Shown here piece after piece: positions 27,245 to 36,098 of a stretch of 64,000 nt of DNA; the stretch's first letter is position 1; each line of letters starts with the position of its first letter. Origin of the DNA: Reclinomonas americana ATCC 50394 (Eukaryota; Jakobida; Jakobea; Jakobida); NCBI GenBank assembly GCA_048213135.1, contig PS015010.1, forward strand, positions 682,001 through 746,000, in the 5' to 3' direction. A model generated the notes under the pieces. That model was not told the origin of the DNA and did no database searches. It saw only the letters and a program-made list of their open reading frames with translations. Made by a program: the position numbers and the translations under genes.

Positions 27245-29149
27245 TTAATTAAAATTCAGCCTTACACCGCCTGTCGTCCACCTGCCGGGCATGCGGCTGC
27301 CGAGCAGGTCGCTGTAATCCTCATTCCCTATATTGGAAGTGCTGATGTACAAATGCAGGAACCTGCCAAAGCTGTATTGCAGCTTACCATTGACCAGCCA
27401 GTAATCTCGGCTGATATAGGAATTGATGCCTGAAGCCGACTGGCCATTGCGTTCTTTATACAGGGTATTAAGGGCAATGCTGAAACCTTTCCAGGTGTAA
27501 ATGAGGTTGCCCTGTACCAGTGTTTTGGCGTGCGAGACAATATAAAATGATGGTGCCGCGTCACCTGTTGAGGAATGCAGGAAAGTAACGCCGGCATTCA
27601 GGTACAGCTGGTGACGATTGCTGAAGGAGCGCTGCCAGGTCATATCAAATTCCACACCGTTGGTGCTTACTGATTTAATATTACGGGCCAGGGCATAAGT
27701 GGCGCCGGGTACCAGGTTGTCTTTCCTGGGCATATCGGCATAAGGCGTATTTACCCAATCGATCAGTTCATCCTGGTCGCGGATAAAATAAGTGCCGGAA
27801 AATTTGAAACTTTTCAGGAACAGGTCGGCACCGGCTTCATAGCTCCATGATCTTTCGGCGTTGAGATCAGGGTTGCCGATGCTGCCGCTGGATACGAGGA
27901 CTTTTCCATAATTGTTATACCGCTCGGTAAAATCGGCACTGCGGATCGCCCTCCCGATATTCACCCGGAAGTTCAGCGGTTTCCAGCGGTACACCATATT
28001 CAGCTGGGGCAGCAGTTCAGTGCCATAGTTGCCATCCATATCCACACGAAGCGAAGGCTGAATGCGCAGTTGTTTCCAGTTGTATTGCGCACCGGCAAAA
28101 ACAGCGCCCCTGGCGGTTTGGTGATTGCCCCTGTCATTGGAACGGATGCTGCGGTTATCGAACAAAGCCCCGGCCTGCACCTGCCAGTGTGTACCCAGTT
28201 GCTGCTGACGAACATATTGCAGCAATACAAAAGAAGATTTGTTATCGTTGGCAACGGATTTCGGGTTGTAGAGATAATGGTCGCGGGTTTGTTTGTAGGC
28301 TGCCGACACTTCATCACTGCTGCTGGTTCCTTTACGGCGAAGTTGTAACTGGTTCCACCAGCTGGTCACTTTTTCCGTTGCCGTATCGCTTACGAAAGTG
28401 GTATAAAAATTCTGTGCGGCAAACCGCCTGCTGTCAAAGGCCGAACGCAGGGAGAGTTGCCATTGCTGACTGAGCCGTACCGTGGCAGAGGCCGATAAAG
28501 TATTGTTGTAGAAAAATCCTTTGTTGTTGCCTCTCAGCGTTTGACCGTCTGCATTGTTGCTCAGCCATCCAGCGGCAAAATTCACCTGTCTGGCTGTGCG
28601 GTGCACGCCGATCTCAGCATTCCTGTAGCCATATTCCCCGGTTGAAAACCCAGCAGTGGCCGAGGTCTTTTTTTCTTCTTTGTAATGACTGAAGGTTTTG
28701 CTGATGATGTTGATAACACCACCCACGGCTTCCGATCCGTATAATGCAGCGGCAGGGCCTTTTAATATTTCGATGCGTTCTATCTCATAAGGAGCGATGG
28801 GGGTGTAAGAGGCAAAGTGACCGGTAACGGGATCATTGATCTTTACACCGTCAACCAGTACCAGCACCTGCTGGAAAGTGCCACCACGGATCACCACATC
28901 GCTTTGCGAACCCGCTGGCCCGCGTTGCTGCACTTCCACTCCGGGAACATACTTTAATAACTCATCGATGGAAGTGACCGGCAGGCGGTTGAACAGTTTG
29001 CCATCCAGCACCACCATACTGCGGCCGGTGCCTGATAATTGCTGAGCACCACGTGTGGCAGTTACGGTAACAGGGTTGAGGTCAGTCGCCTGTTGCGACC
29101 GTGCCTGCAGGCATAAGAAGATGCTGCAGGAAAGGAACAGTTTTTTCAC
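27245..29149 (-). CDS. TonB-dependent outer-membrane receptor
   Basis: A 634-residue protein from a GTG at 29149, giving VKKLFLSCSIFLCLQARSQ as the signal peptide; the in-frame TTG at 29155 adds two residues. The TonB-dependent plug begins ATDLNPVTVTATRGAQQLSG, with the TonB-box-like stretch at the start. It continues with SIDELLKYVPGVEVQQRGP and EILKGPAAALYGSEAVGGVI. The barrel ends in LYISTSNIGNEDYSDLLG and a C-terminal aromatic/Asn strand. The size and plug style resemble BtuB-like receptors, but there is no cobalamin riboswitch in the 66-nt gap upstream, so the substrate is left open. Confidence 0.87.
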   Translation of the reverse strand: MKKLFLSCSIFLCLQARSQQATDLNPVTVTATRGAQQLSGTGRSMVVLDGKLFNRLPVTSIDELLKYVPGVEVQQRGPAGSQSDVVIRGGTFQQVLVLVDGVKINDPVTGHFASYTPIAPYEIERIEILKGPAAALYGSEAVGGVINIISKTFSHYKEEKKTSATAGFSTGEYGYRNAEIGVHRTARQVNFAAGWLSNNADGQTLRGNNKGFFYNNTLSASATVRLSQQWQLSLRSAFDSRRFAAQNFYTTFVSDTATEKVTSWWNQLQLRRKGTSSSDEVSAAYKQTRDHYLYNPKSVANDNKSSFVLLQYVRQQQLGTHWQVQAGALFDNRSIRSNDRGNHQTARGAVFAGAQYNWKQLRIQPSLRVDMDGNYGTELLPQLNMVYRWKPLNFRVNIGRAIRSADFTERYNNYGKVLVSSGSIGNPDLNAERSWSYEAGADLFLKSFKFSGTYFIRDQDELIDWVNTPYADMPRKDNLVPGATYALARNIKSVSTNGVEFDMTWQRSFSNRHQLYLNAGVTFLHSSTGDAAPSFYIVSHAKTLVQGNLIYTWKGFSIALNTLYKERNGQSASGINSYISRDYWLVNGKLQYSFGRFLHLYISTSNIGNEDYSDLLGSRMPGRWTTGGVRLNFN

Positions 29150-29166
29150 ATGCAATAATTTCGGCG

Positions 29167-29174
29167 CAAAGCTA
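29167..29174 (-). promoter_or_regulatory. -7 box for the TonB-dependent receptor gene
   Basis: The reverse strand reads TAGCTTTG, an exact TAnnTTTG match, 17 nt before the proposed GTG start at 29149. Confidence 0.5.
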
Positions 29175-29215
29175 CTTTACAATGAACAATTGTATTCCTG
29201 TGAACTGTCATTTTT

Positions 29216-30031
29216 TTAATACTGCTCCGAGGCATTCGGAAAATCTTTGCTTTTTACATCCGTGATGTACTGTTTGATGGCTTTATCGATCTGCTCGTGC
29301 AGGTTAAGGTATTGCCTGAGGAACCGGGGTTTGAATTCGGTATTGATGCCCAGCATATCATGCATGACCAGCACCTGGCCGTCGCAATCACCGCCGGCGC
29401 CAATGCCAATGGTAGGTATGGTAAGGCTTTCGCTCACTTCTCTGGCCAGTACGGCGGGGATCTTTTCCAGTACAATGGCAAAACAGCCGGCTTCCTGCAG
29501 CAGCAGGGCGTCGCGTTTGAGTTTGGCGGCTTCTTCCTCCTCTTTTGCCCTTACGGTATATGTGCCGAATTTATAGATGCTTTGCGGGGTAAGGCCCAGG
29601 TGGCCCATCACGGGAATGCCCGCGCTTACGATCTTTTTTACAGAGTCCACCACTTCTTCACCGCCTTCAAATTTTACGGAATGACCACCGGTCTCTTTCA
29701 TGATCTTTACGGCGGAGGCCAGCGCAATTTCGGAGTTGGACTGGTAAGAACCAAAGGGCATATCCACTACCACCAGGCAGCGGTCTACGCCGCGTACCAC
29801 GCTTTGCGCATGATAGATCATCTGGTCGAGTGTGATGGGCAACGTAGTCTCATGACCGGCCATCACATTGCTGGCACTGTCGCCTACGAGAATGATGTCG
29901 ATACCCGCTCCATCGAAAAGGCGGGCAAAAGAAAAATCATAGGCCGTGATCATGGAGATTTTTTCCCCGTTGGCCTTCATTTTCTGTAAGGTGTTGGTGG
30001 TAACTTTTTTAACTTCTTTGTTAACTGACAT
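29216..30031 (-). CDS. panB: 3-methyl-2-oxobutanoate hydroxymethyltransferase
   Basis: A 271-residue enzyme transferring a hydroxymethyl group from methylene-THF to ketoisovalerate, the first committed step of pantothenate synthesis. Seen: [19 protein letters not shown], the metal-binding [49 protein letters not shown] and [20 protein letters not shown]. Length and motif order are standard. It is separated by 8-9 kb from panD and panC in this window, and its immediate neighbours are unrelated. Confidence 0.96.
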   Translation of the reverse strand: MSVNKEVKKVTTNTLQKMKANGEKISMITAYDFSFARLFDGAGIDIILVGDSASNVMAGHETTLPITLDQMIYHAQSVVRGVDRCLVVVDMPFGSYQSNSEIALASAVKIMKETGGHSVKFEGGEEVVDSVKKIVSAGIPVMGHLGLTPQSIYKFGTYTVRAKEEEEAAKLKRDALLLQEAGCFAIVLEKIPAVLAREVSESLTIPTIGIGAGGDCDGQVLVMHDMLGINTEFKPRFLRQYLNLHEQIDKAIKQYITDVKSKDFPNASEQY

Positions 30032-30171
30032 GACGGCTGTTTTTGTGATAAAATAAGCGAGGGAGTTGGCTCTGCGTTAGAATAAAACAAGTCCGTGCAA
30101 TGGTCGCTGACGTAAAAATAAGCATTGTTTGTGATTTACGCCGATGATTTTGAGAAGAGTAACCTTCCGTA

Positions 30172-31260
30172 TTATTTTTTCTTTGGTATTATTTTTTTCT
30201 TCTCCGGCGGAAAGAAAATTCCCCAGTAATTGGTCAGCCCCAGGTATACGCCTGCACTGGTTTCTATCTTCATCCTGGGTGCCAGCGCCACCACGCGGGA
30301 GTAGAGTTTTTCTTTGCCAAAATCAAAATAAAGATCCTGCACCAGGGTATAATTATACAGGCTGTCGTAATTGATCTCGGCCTGCACCATTTTTACGCTG
30401 ACGACTTCGCCCGACTCGGAATATACCTGTACAGGAATAACCGGCTGCCGCAGTTTATTAATAGAATCCGGGTGGGTGAGGTAACGTTTATCGGGGTAAA
30501 GGGATGAATCAGGATTGTATACCTGCAGTGCCCCGGCCCTTATCCGGCGGTTCATCAGTGCGGTAAGGCTCCAGTCACGCAGGGTGAGCACCCTGTTTTC
30601 CTGGGCACCATCGGGCGGCAATAGCGCCAGGTTATTACATACACGGCCTATGAAACGTGCGGTGGCGGGGATCCTTATCTTATCGGGTTGTGCGTCATTA
30701 AAAGCCACGTTCACCGATTCGGTATAACGGCTGTCCTCTTTCGCTTCGCTGCGCCTCTTGGTATATACAACCGGCGTCAGCCACAGGTTTTGCACGTACA
30801 GCCTGTCGTTCTTATAATACAGCAACTGTTTCACTTTTATAAAACTGATCCTGTTCTTCCCGAAACAGGTATCGCAATGATTTTCCTCGTTGCGGAACAC
30901 CTGTTCACTCGCATCATTCCCTTCATCGAAATAAAACATCCAGTTCATTTTACCGGCATCGTATTCATAAGAACGTTTCAGCTTACTGAAACCGGCGTTC
31001 ACCATCGGTAACCTGTTCACCGCAAAGCCCGCTGCATCTTCGGTATATATTGTTGCAGCACCTTTCCGGAATTTGGACGCGTAAAAACGATTGATGTCAA
31101 AATTAGGATTAGCCACCGTTACATTCAGGTAAGAGCTGTGCAGGGCGGCCCATTTCACGGCCGTGTCGGTCTGTATAAAATTGGCATACTCCATCCTTTG
31201 CTGTGCCTGGCAGGGGAGTGCCGACATCAATACAGCGATAAGCGTCATATTTTTCATCAT
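30172..31260 (-). CDS. Secreted protein of unknown function, possibly GldN/PorN-related
   Basis: A 362-residue protein with a signal peptide (MTLIAVLMSALPCQAQQ) and no membrane segment. The middle half is unassigned. The last ~150 residues (LTLRDWSLTALMNRRIRAGA onward) end in LYFDFGKEKLYSRVVALAPR and NYWGIFFP. This loosely recalls the C-terminal block of GldN/PorN, the T9SS periplasmic ring protein, which has a similar FFDxKxS...GIAP...FWxYxP pattern. The resemblance is by eye and weak. The C-terminus is strongly basic (PPEKKKIIPKKK). It stands alone, divergent from 31402. Function unknown. Confidence 0.6.
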   Translation of the reverse strand: MMKNMTLIAVLMSALPCQAQQRMEYANFIQTDTAVKWAALHSSYLNVTVANPNFDINRFYASKFRKGAATIYTEDAAGFAVNRLPMVNAGFSKLKRSYEYDAGKMNWMFYFDEGNDASEQVFRNEENHCDTCFGKNRISFIKVKQLLYYKNDRLYVQNLWLTPVVYTKRRSEAKEDSRYTESVNVAFNDAQPDKIRIPATARFIGRVCNNLALLPPDGAQENRVLTLRDWSLTALMNRRIRAGALQVYNPDSSLYPDKRYLTHPDSINKLRQPVIPVQVYSESGEVVSVKMVQAEINYDSLYNYTLVQDLYFDFGKEKLYSRVVALAPRMKIETSAGVYLGLTNYWGIFFPPEKKKIIPKKK

Positions 31261-31354
31261 CGGGCGAACGTTGGAAAAATGAATTTAGTACATAAATATG
31301 GTTAAATATGCAATTGGTAAACAAGGATACTTCCTGCAAAGCCACGAACGGAGG

Positions 31355-31384
31355 TTGGGCAGCCATCATAAAAAACTATCTTTG
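31355..31384 (+). promoter_or_regulatory. Promoter of the conserved hypothetical gene at 31402
   Basis: TTGG at 31355-31358 and TATCTTTG at 31377-31384 are separated by 18-19 nt, a near-consensus Bacteroidota promoter. The ATG lies 17 nt after the -7 box. Confidence 0.65.
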
Positions 31385-31401
31385 CAGCCACTGATCAGGT
31401 C

Positions 31402-31815
31402 ATGGAAATACACGAACAACTTACGGACAACCAGTTTGAGCAGCAGTTCCGCGACTGCACGCTTGACCCGGCTGTCTTCACGCACGAAGCGCATCTCCGC
31501 CTGGCCTGGATACATATCCGCCAATACGGGGTGGAGCAGGCCATCAGCAACATCTGTACACAATTGCAAAACTTCACCCGTTCGCTGGGAGCATCGGAAA
31601 AATACAATACCACGCTTACGGTTGCGGCGGTAAGGGCGGTGAATCATTTTTACCATAAATCCACTGCCACCTCTTTTAACGATTTTATTACAGCATACCC
31701 GCGGTTAAAGCATAATTTCAGGGAACTGATCGCGGCACATTACGGGTTTGATATTTTTCAGTCGGAAGAAGCGAAGCGGCAATACCTCCAGCCCGACCTG
31801 CTGCCTTTTACCTGA
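31402..31815 (+). CDS. Conserved hypothetical protein
   Basis: A 137-residue, probably cytoplasmic and mostly helical protein. Its most conserved-looking part is DPAVFTHEAHLRLAWIHI, followed by YNTTLTVAAVRAVNHFY; the His residues in FTHEAH and VNHF could bind a metal or ligand, but this is speculation. I do not recognise a named family. A good promoter directly precedes it, and the next gene begins 18 nt after its stop on the same strand, so the two are probably co-transcribed. Confidence 0.7.
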   Translation: MEIHEQLTDNQFEQQFRDCTLDPAVFTHEAHLRLAWIHIRQYGVEQAISNICTQLQNFTRSLGASEKYNTTLTVAAVRAVNHFYHKSTATSFNDFITAYPRLKHNFRELIAAHYGFDIFQSEEAKRQYLQPDLLPFT

Positions 31816-31833
31816 TCTCTTTATAACAATCGT

Positions 31834-32844
31834 ATGCGGTATATTCTGCTCTTCATTTGTATGATCCCGGGTTTACAGGGGATGTCGCAGGCCAGTCATG
31901 AATTTTACAAACCAGTGCAGCAATGGTTCACGGCCTGGGAACTGGTCAGCCGCCACATCTACCATGTCAACCAGCTAAGGCCGGTATCCTTTGTATTTTT
32001 TGATGATACCTATGTCTATTCCACTTCGGGTGTCACTGTTCCTGAAGGGGAGCTGGTACGTGGTCCCGGTTTGATGAACCATTCCTTCCGGTGGAAAAGA
32101 ATGCTGCACCACGATTCGCTCCGGCTGCCGGATAAACAAGTAGTGCCGGTAGGGTTGATGTCCTTCGCGTCGGAGATGAGCGGTGAGGGCAACGTCCCTT
32201 TCTTCGTTATGCCCCTGCCTTCCTTCTGGGAAAAATCTGGCGTTACCAGCAAAGAACTGGGGATGACCAAACTGGTAACGGGTGTATTCACGCATGAGTT
32301 CTCTCATTCGCAGCAGATGCAGAATTTTGGAAAGAAGATGACGGAGTTTGAAAAGAACAACCATTTTGAAACGGAATTTTCCGACGATATCATCCAGCAT
32401 CTTTTTGCCAAAGACAGTGCTTACGTACAGGCCTACACGAAGGAGGCAGAAACATTTTATGCCGCAGCATTGGCTAAGGATAAAGACAGCACGGTGTTTT
32501 TCGCCAAACAGGCGCTGGCATTGATGCAGCAGCGGCAGGCCATTTATTTCAGCAACAAAGAGCAGCCGCTTACCACAATTGATAATTTTTTTCTGACCAT
32601 GGAAGGATTGGGGCAGTATTCGATTTATGCATGGCTTATACACCCGCAGGGAGGCCGTGTACCGGCGCCTGTAGCTGTAGCCGGCGTAAGACGCGGGAAA
32701 AAATGGTGGTCGCAGGATGAAGGCCTGGCTTTATTCCTGGTTCTGGAAAAGTTGGCACCGCCTGCGAAATGGGGACCTGTTATGTTCAGTGAACGAACGG
32801 AAAGTATTGTTGACCTGCTGAAATCGGAACTGGATAAATACTGA
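31834..32844 (+). CDS. Secreted putative zinc metallopeptidase-like protein (HExxH)
   Basis: A 336-residue protein with a signal peptide (MRYILLFICMIPGLQGMSQA). The segment VTGVFTHEFSHSQQMQ contains a zincin motif H154-E-F-S-H158, placed in a predicted helix as in HExxH peptidases. No third-ligand motif can be named with certainty; acidic residues near the FSDDIIQHLF segment are candidates. I do not recognise the family. It follows the 137-residue hypothetical gene by 18 nt. Peptidase activity is an inference from the motif only. Confidence 0.68.
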   Translation: MRYILLFICMIPGLQGMSQASHEFYKPVQQWFTAWELVSRHIYHVNQLRPVSFVFFDDTYVYSTSGVTVPEGELVRGPGLMNHSFRWKRMLHHDSLRLPDKQVVPVGLMSFASEMSGEGNVPFFVMPLPSFWEKSGVTSKELGMTKLVTGVFTHEFSHSQQMQNFGKKMTEFEKNNHFETEFSDDIIQHLFAKDSAYVQAYTKEAETFYAAALAKDKDSTVFFAKQALALMQQRQAIYFSNKEQPLTTIDNFFLTMEGLGQYSIYAWLIHPQGGRVPAPVAVAGVRRGKKWWSQDEGLALFLVLEKLAPPAKWGPVMFSERTESIVDLLKSELDKY

Positions 32845-32871
32845 TGTATTGATGAAGTGCCGCTCCGGCTG

Positions 32872-33750
32872 TTATTTTACTTCTTCCCATAAATGCCTGA
32901 TGAGGCCGTCTACCAATCCTATTTTGGGAACATAAATCTCTTCAGCGCCGGCCCAGCGCATAGCGTTGATGTAGATCTGCAGGGCGGGAACGATCACATC
33001 AGCACGATCGGGGCGAAGGCCATAGCGGCTGATGCGTTCTTCAAGGGTAACACTTCCCAGTTCGCGGTGGTAATCGCGTAGAAGCTCCAGGGACAAGGGT
33101 TTGCCGTCTTTTCTTTTGCTGAGCGAGAACACTTTGTTGATATTGCCGCCGCTGCCAATGGCCACCACTTCCTTATGTCCTTTGGTAACGGTTTTCAGGG
33201 CTTCTTTCATTTCATCCCAGTTGCCTTCTGTTACCAGTTCTTTAAGCAGCCGTATGGTGCCAATATTGAAGGATTTCTTGAAATTGAGGATGCCGTTGCT
33301 GAAAAAGGAGAGCTCTGTGCTGCCACCTCCCACATCTATATACAGGTAACTGTGGTCATTGTCCATATTCTCGGCTACATGGTTTTCGTATACCAGGTTG
33401 GCTTCCATATCGCCGGTAATGACTTCCAGGGAGATGTCGGTTTCGAGTTTGATCTTGCGGATGATGTCGGAAGCATTCTTCGCGTCACGCATGGCACTGG
33501 TGGCGCAGGCGATAACAGCCTTTACTTCGTAGGCGTTGAGCAGGTGTTTGAAGGCCTTCATCGTCTGCAGCATCATGCCTATCCTGGGTTTGGAAATGGA
33601 GCCGTACTCAAACACATCAAAACCCAGTCGCAAAGGAACCCTTACCAGGTTCAGTTTATTGAATGCAGGCTGTCCTTTATCATCCCTGGTTACTTCGGAG
33701 ATCAACAGGCGGGCGGCATTACTTCCTATATCGATGGCGGCTAATTTCAC
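32872..33750 (-). CDS. ppx: Ppx/GppA family exopolyphosphatase
   Basis: A 292-residue ASKHA-fold phosphatase. The N-terminal phosphate loop is AAIDIGSNAARLLI; the second is YLYIDVGGGSTELSFF; the glycine-rich adenine/phosphate loop is VVAIGSGGNINKVF. It is shorter than E. coli Ppx (513 aa) and matches the compact two-domain GppA-like form common in Bacteroidota. It lies 81 nt behind ppk1 on the same strand, so this is the standard polyphosphate synthesis/degradation pair. Whether it acts on polyphosphate, (p)ppGpp or both cannot be told from sequence. Confidence 0.9.
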   Translation of the reverse strand: MKLAAIDIGSNAARLLISEVTRDDKGQPAFNKLNLVRVPLRLGFDVFEYGSISKPRIGMMLQTMKAFKHLLNAYEVKAVIACATSAMRDAKNASDIIRKIKLETDISLEVITGDMEANLVYENHVAENMDNDHSYLYIDVGGGSTELSFFSNGILNFKKSFNIGTIRLLKELVTEGNWDEMKEALKTVTKGHKEVVAIGSGGNINKVFSLSKRKDGKPLSLELLRDYHRELGSVTLEERISRYGLRPDRADVIVPALQIYINAMRWAGAEEIYVPKIGLVDGLIRHLWEEVK

Positions 33751-33831
33751 GTTGTCCTGCTTAATGAGTTATTCATCCTCACGCGAAAGTAAGGATTAAG
33801 GGGTAAACCTGCGACGCGGTGAATGTCCTTT

Positions 33832-35895
33832 TTATACCAGTTTTTTGAACAGGTAATTGTAGGTCTCTACCTGGCTGCGGACCTTCCTGGTGTTCCGCGG
33901 GTTAACGTACTGGTTGCTGAGGTCGTTATCGAGTATGCGGGCCTTGATGTTGTCTTTGAGCTGTATCTGTAAAATGTCTTTCAGCTCTTCACGGATCGAC
34001 TTTTCAAAAATGGGGCAGGCGGCTTCAATGCGGTGATCGATATTGCGCACCATCCAGTCGGCCGACGAGATGAATACTTTTTCTTTGCCCCCATTGTAAA
34101 AGATCATCACGCGGGCATGTTCCAGGTACTCATCCACAATGCTGATGGCCTGTACGGGATGTTTGAATTTTTTGTTTTCAGACAGCAGGCAGAAGATGCC
34201 TCTTATCACCATCCTGATCTCCACGCCGGCCCTCGCGGCTTCATACAGTTTATCTATCAGCAGTTCATCGCTTAGGGAATTCAGCTTTAAAGTGATGGAT
34301 GCTTTCTTTTTCTGCCGCGCCGCATTGGTCTCTTTCTGTATCAGCTGCACCAGCTGTTTGCGCATACCTACCGGGCTTACCAGCAGGGTATTGCAGGCTT
34401 TCAGCAGGTCGATACGGTTCTTTGGCTGTTCGAGGTAAGTAAAGATGCGGTTTACATCGGCCATAATGTTACGGTCGGCGGTAAGCAGGCAATGATCGCC
34501 ATAGATCTGCGCTGTTCTTTCATTCAGGTTGCCGGTGCTTACAAAACCGTAATGAATGGTACGGTTGTTCACCCTTTTCTTGATGAGGCAGAGTTTGGCG
34601 TGCACTTTCATATTGGGTACACCAAGCAATACTTTTACACCGGCCTCTTCCAGTTCTTCTTTCCATTCCAGGTTGGCTTCTTCATCAAAGCGGGCACGCA
34701 GCTCCACCATAGCGGTAACATGCTTGCCATTGCGTACGGCATTGGTCAGGGCGTTGATGATTTTGGAACGGGAAGCGAGACGGTAACAGGTGATCTTGAT
34801 GCTCACCACCTGCGGATCGATGGCGGCTTCGCGGATAAGGTCAATAAGGCTGTCAAAGGAATGATAGGGCAGGGTGAGCAATACATCCTTTTTGAGAATG
34901 GTATCAGTCACCCTGTTGGTATTTTTTAAAGCGGGATGTGCGAATGGTCTTTTCCTGGGATTCTTCTGGCTGAATACCGATTCGGGAAAATCAATAAAGT
35001 CCTTGAAATTATGAATACGTCCGCCGGGGATCAGGTTGTCTTTTTGCACCAGGCCCAGCCTGCGTACCAGGTAAGTGAGCAGGCTCGGATCAATGTCCTT
35101 ATCAAAAACAAAACGGACAGGTTTACCTTTTTTACGGTTGCGGATGCCTTTCTCGATCTTTTGTATCAGGGACGTGGAAATGTCACTGTCAATATCGATC
35201 TCCGCATCGCGGGTTACCTTAATGATGTGGGCCGAAAAACTGTCGTACCCGAAAAAGGAGAATATCTTGGGCAGGCAGAAGCGGATCACGTCTTCCAGCA
35301 GGATGATGTGGTGTTCGTTCTGCCGTGATGGTAATATCAGGAACCGTGGCAGCCGCCGTGTGGGTATGGAAACGAGGGCGAATTTTTGCGGTATGCTTTT
35401 GTCTTTTTTGGAAAGTTTGCAGGCCAGGTAAATCGACTTGTCGTTCAGTACCGGAAAATCGGGAATGCTTTCGATCATCAGTGGCACAATATGGCTGCGT
35501 ACTTCATCATCGAAATAATTCAGGATGAATTTCTGCTGTTCCCGGTTGATCTGTTTTTCATTGATCAGGAATATCTTCTGCTTTTTCAGTTCACGCAATA
35601 TCTCGTTCCAGATGCGGTCAAACTCTTTCTGCTGTTCGAGCACCTTCTCCTGTATCTCTTCCAGGATGGCGCCGGGCGACACTTCCAGGTGCATGCGTGC
35701 CTTGTTGCCGAGTTCGATCATGCGTTTGAGCGTGGCCACACGTACACGGAAAAATTCATCGAGGTTGTTGGAAAATATACCCAGGAAACGGATCCTTTCC
35801 CGCAGCGGAACGGTTTCGTCTGCGGCTTCCTGTAATACCCGGCTGTTGAATGATAACCAGCTGATGTCGCGGTAAATGGTCTTACGTTTATGCAA
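33832..35895 (-). CDS. ppk1: Polyphosphate kinase 1
   Basis: A 687-residue enzyme making polyphosphate from ATP. The N-terminal domain opens IYRDISWLSFNSRVLQEA and NLDEFFRVRVATLKR. The two PLD-like catalytic domains contain VELRARFDEEANLEW, the phospho-accepting His in MKVHAKLCLI, FVSTGNLNERTAQIYGDH, and the second His near NIDHRIEAACP. The only in-frame start is TTG at 35895, because two TAA codons lie just upstream, 15-18 nt away, and no ATG follows before the conserved block. A TTG start, or an upstream lesion, is therefore implied. It heads the ppk1-ppx pair. Confidence 0.95.
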   Translation of the reverse strand: MHKRKTIYRDISWLSFNSRVLQEAADETVPLRERIRFLGIFSNNLDEFFRVRVATLKRMIELGNKARMHLEVSPGAILEEIQEKVLEQQKEFDRIWNEILRELKKQKIFLINEKQINREQQKFILNYFDDEVRSHIVPLMIESIPDFPVLNDKSIYLACKLSKKDKSIPQKFALVSIPTRRLPRFLILPSRQNEHHIILLEDVIRFCLPKIFSFFGYDSFSAHIIKVTRDAEIDIDSDISTSLIQKIEKGIRNRKKGKPVRFVFDKDIDPSLLTYLVRRLGLVQKDNLIPGGRIHNFKDFIDFPESVFSQKNPRKRPFAHPALKNTNRVTDTILKKDVLLTLPYHSFDSLIDLIREAAIDPQVVSIKITCYRLASRSKIINALTNAVRNGKHVTAMVELRARFDEEANLEWKEELEEAGVKVLLGVPNMKVHAKLCLIKKRVNNRTIHYGFVSTGNLNERTAQIYGDHCLLTADRNIMADVNRIFTYLEQPKNRIDLLKACNTLLVSPVGMRKQLVQLIQKETNAARQKKKASITLKLNSLSDELLIDKLYEAARAGVEIRMVIRGIFCLLSENKKFKHPVQAISIVDEYLEHARVMIFYNGGKEKVFISSADWMVRNIDHRIEAACPIFEKSIREELKDILQIQLKDNIKARILDNDLSNQYVNPRNTRKVRSQVETYNYLFKKLV

Positions 35896-35962
35896 TCGCG
35901 ATAGGTTTTATTACAAGCCGTGAAGTTAGGAGGTTGGCGGGAAATTCAATATTAAGTTTTGG

Positions 35963-36098
35963 TAATTGGACCAATTACTAATTACTAATTACGAATTACG
36001 AATGAAGCACGTGGATAAGAAGCAACACTGCATATTCCTTTTTACTGCCCCGTCATTCGTAATTCCTAATTCGTAATTAAATCAGTAATTCGTAATTC
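35963..36098. repeat. ATTCGTAATT repeat cluster arranged as an inverted repeat
   Basis: The left arm (35963-36005) is built from AATTACTAATTACGAATTACG-like units, and the right arm (36053-36098) from ATTCGTAATTCCTAATTCGT-like units, which is the reverse complement pattern. A 47-nt unique core (36006-36052) lies between. The right arm runs into the last codons of rfaE2 (stop at 36082). Single-arm copies occur at 42958-42990, 44741-44766 and 45761-45788. Confidence 0.7.

Noticed and set aside
29150-29215. Cobalamin riboswitch before the BtuB-like receptor
   Set aside because: Only 66 nt separate it from panB and no B12-box is visible, so the BtuB assignment was also dropped.
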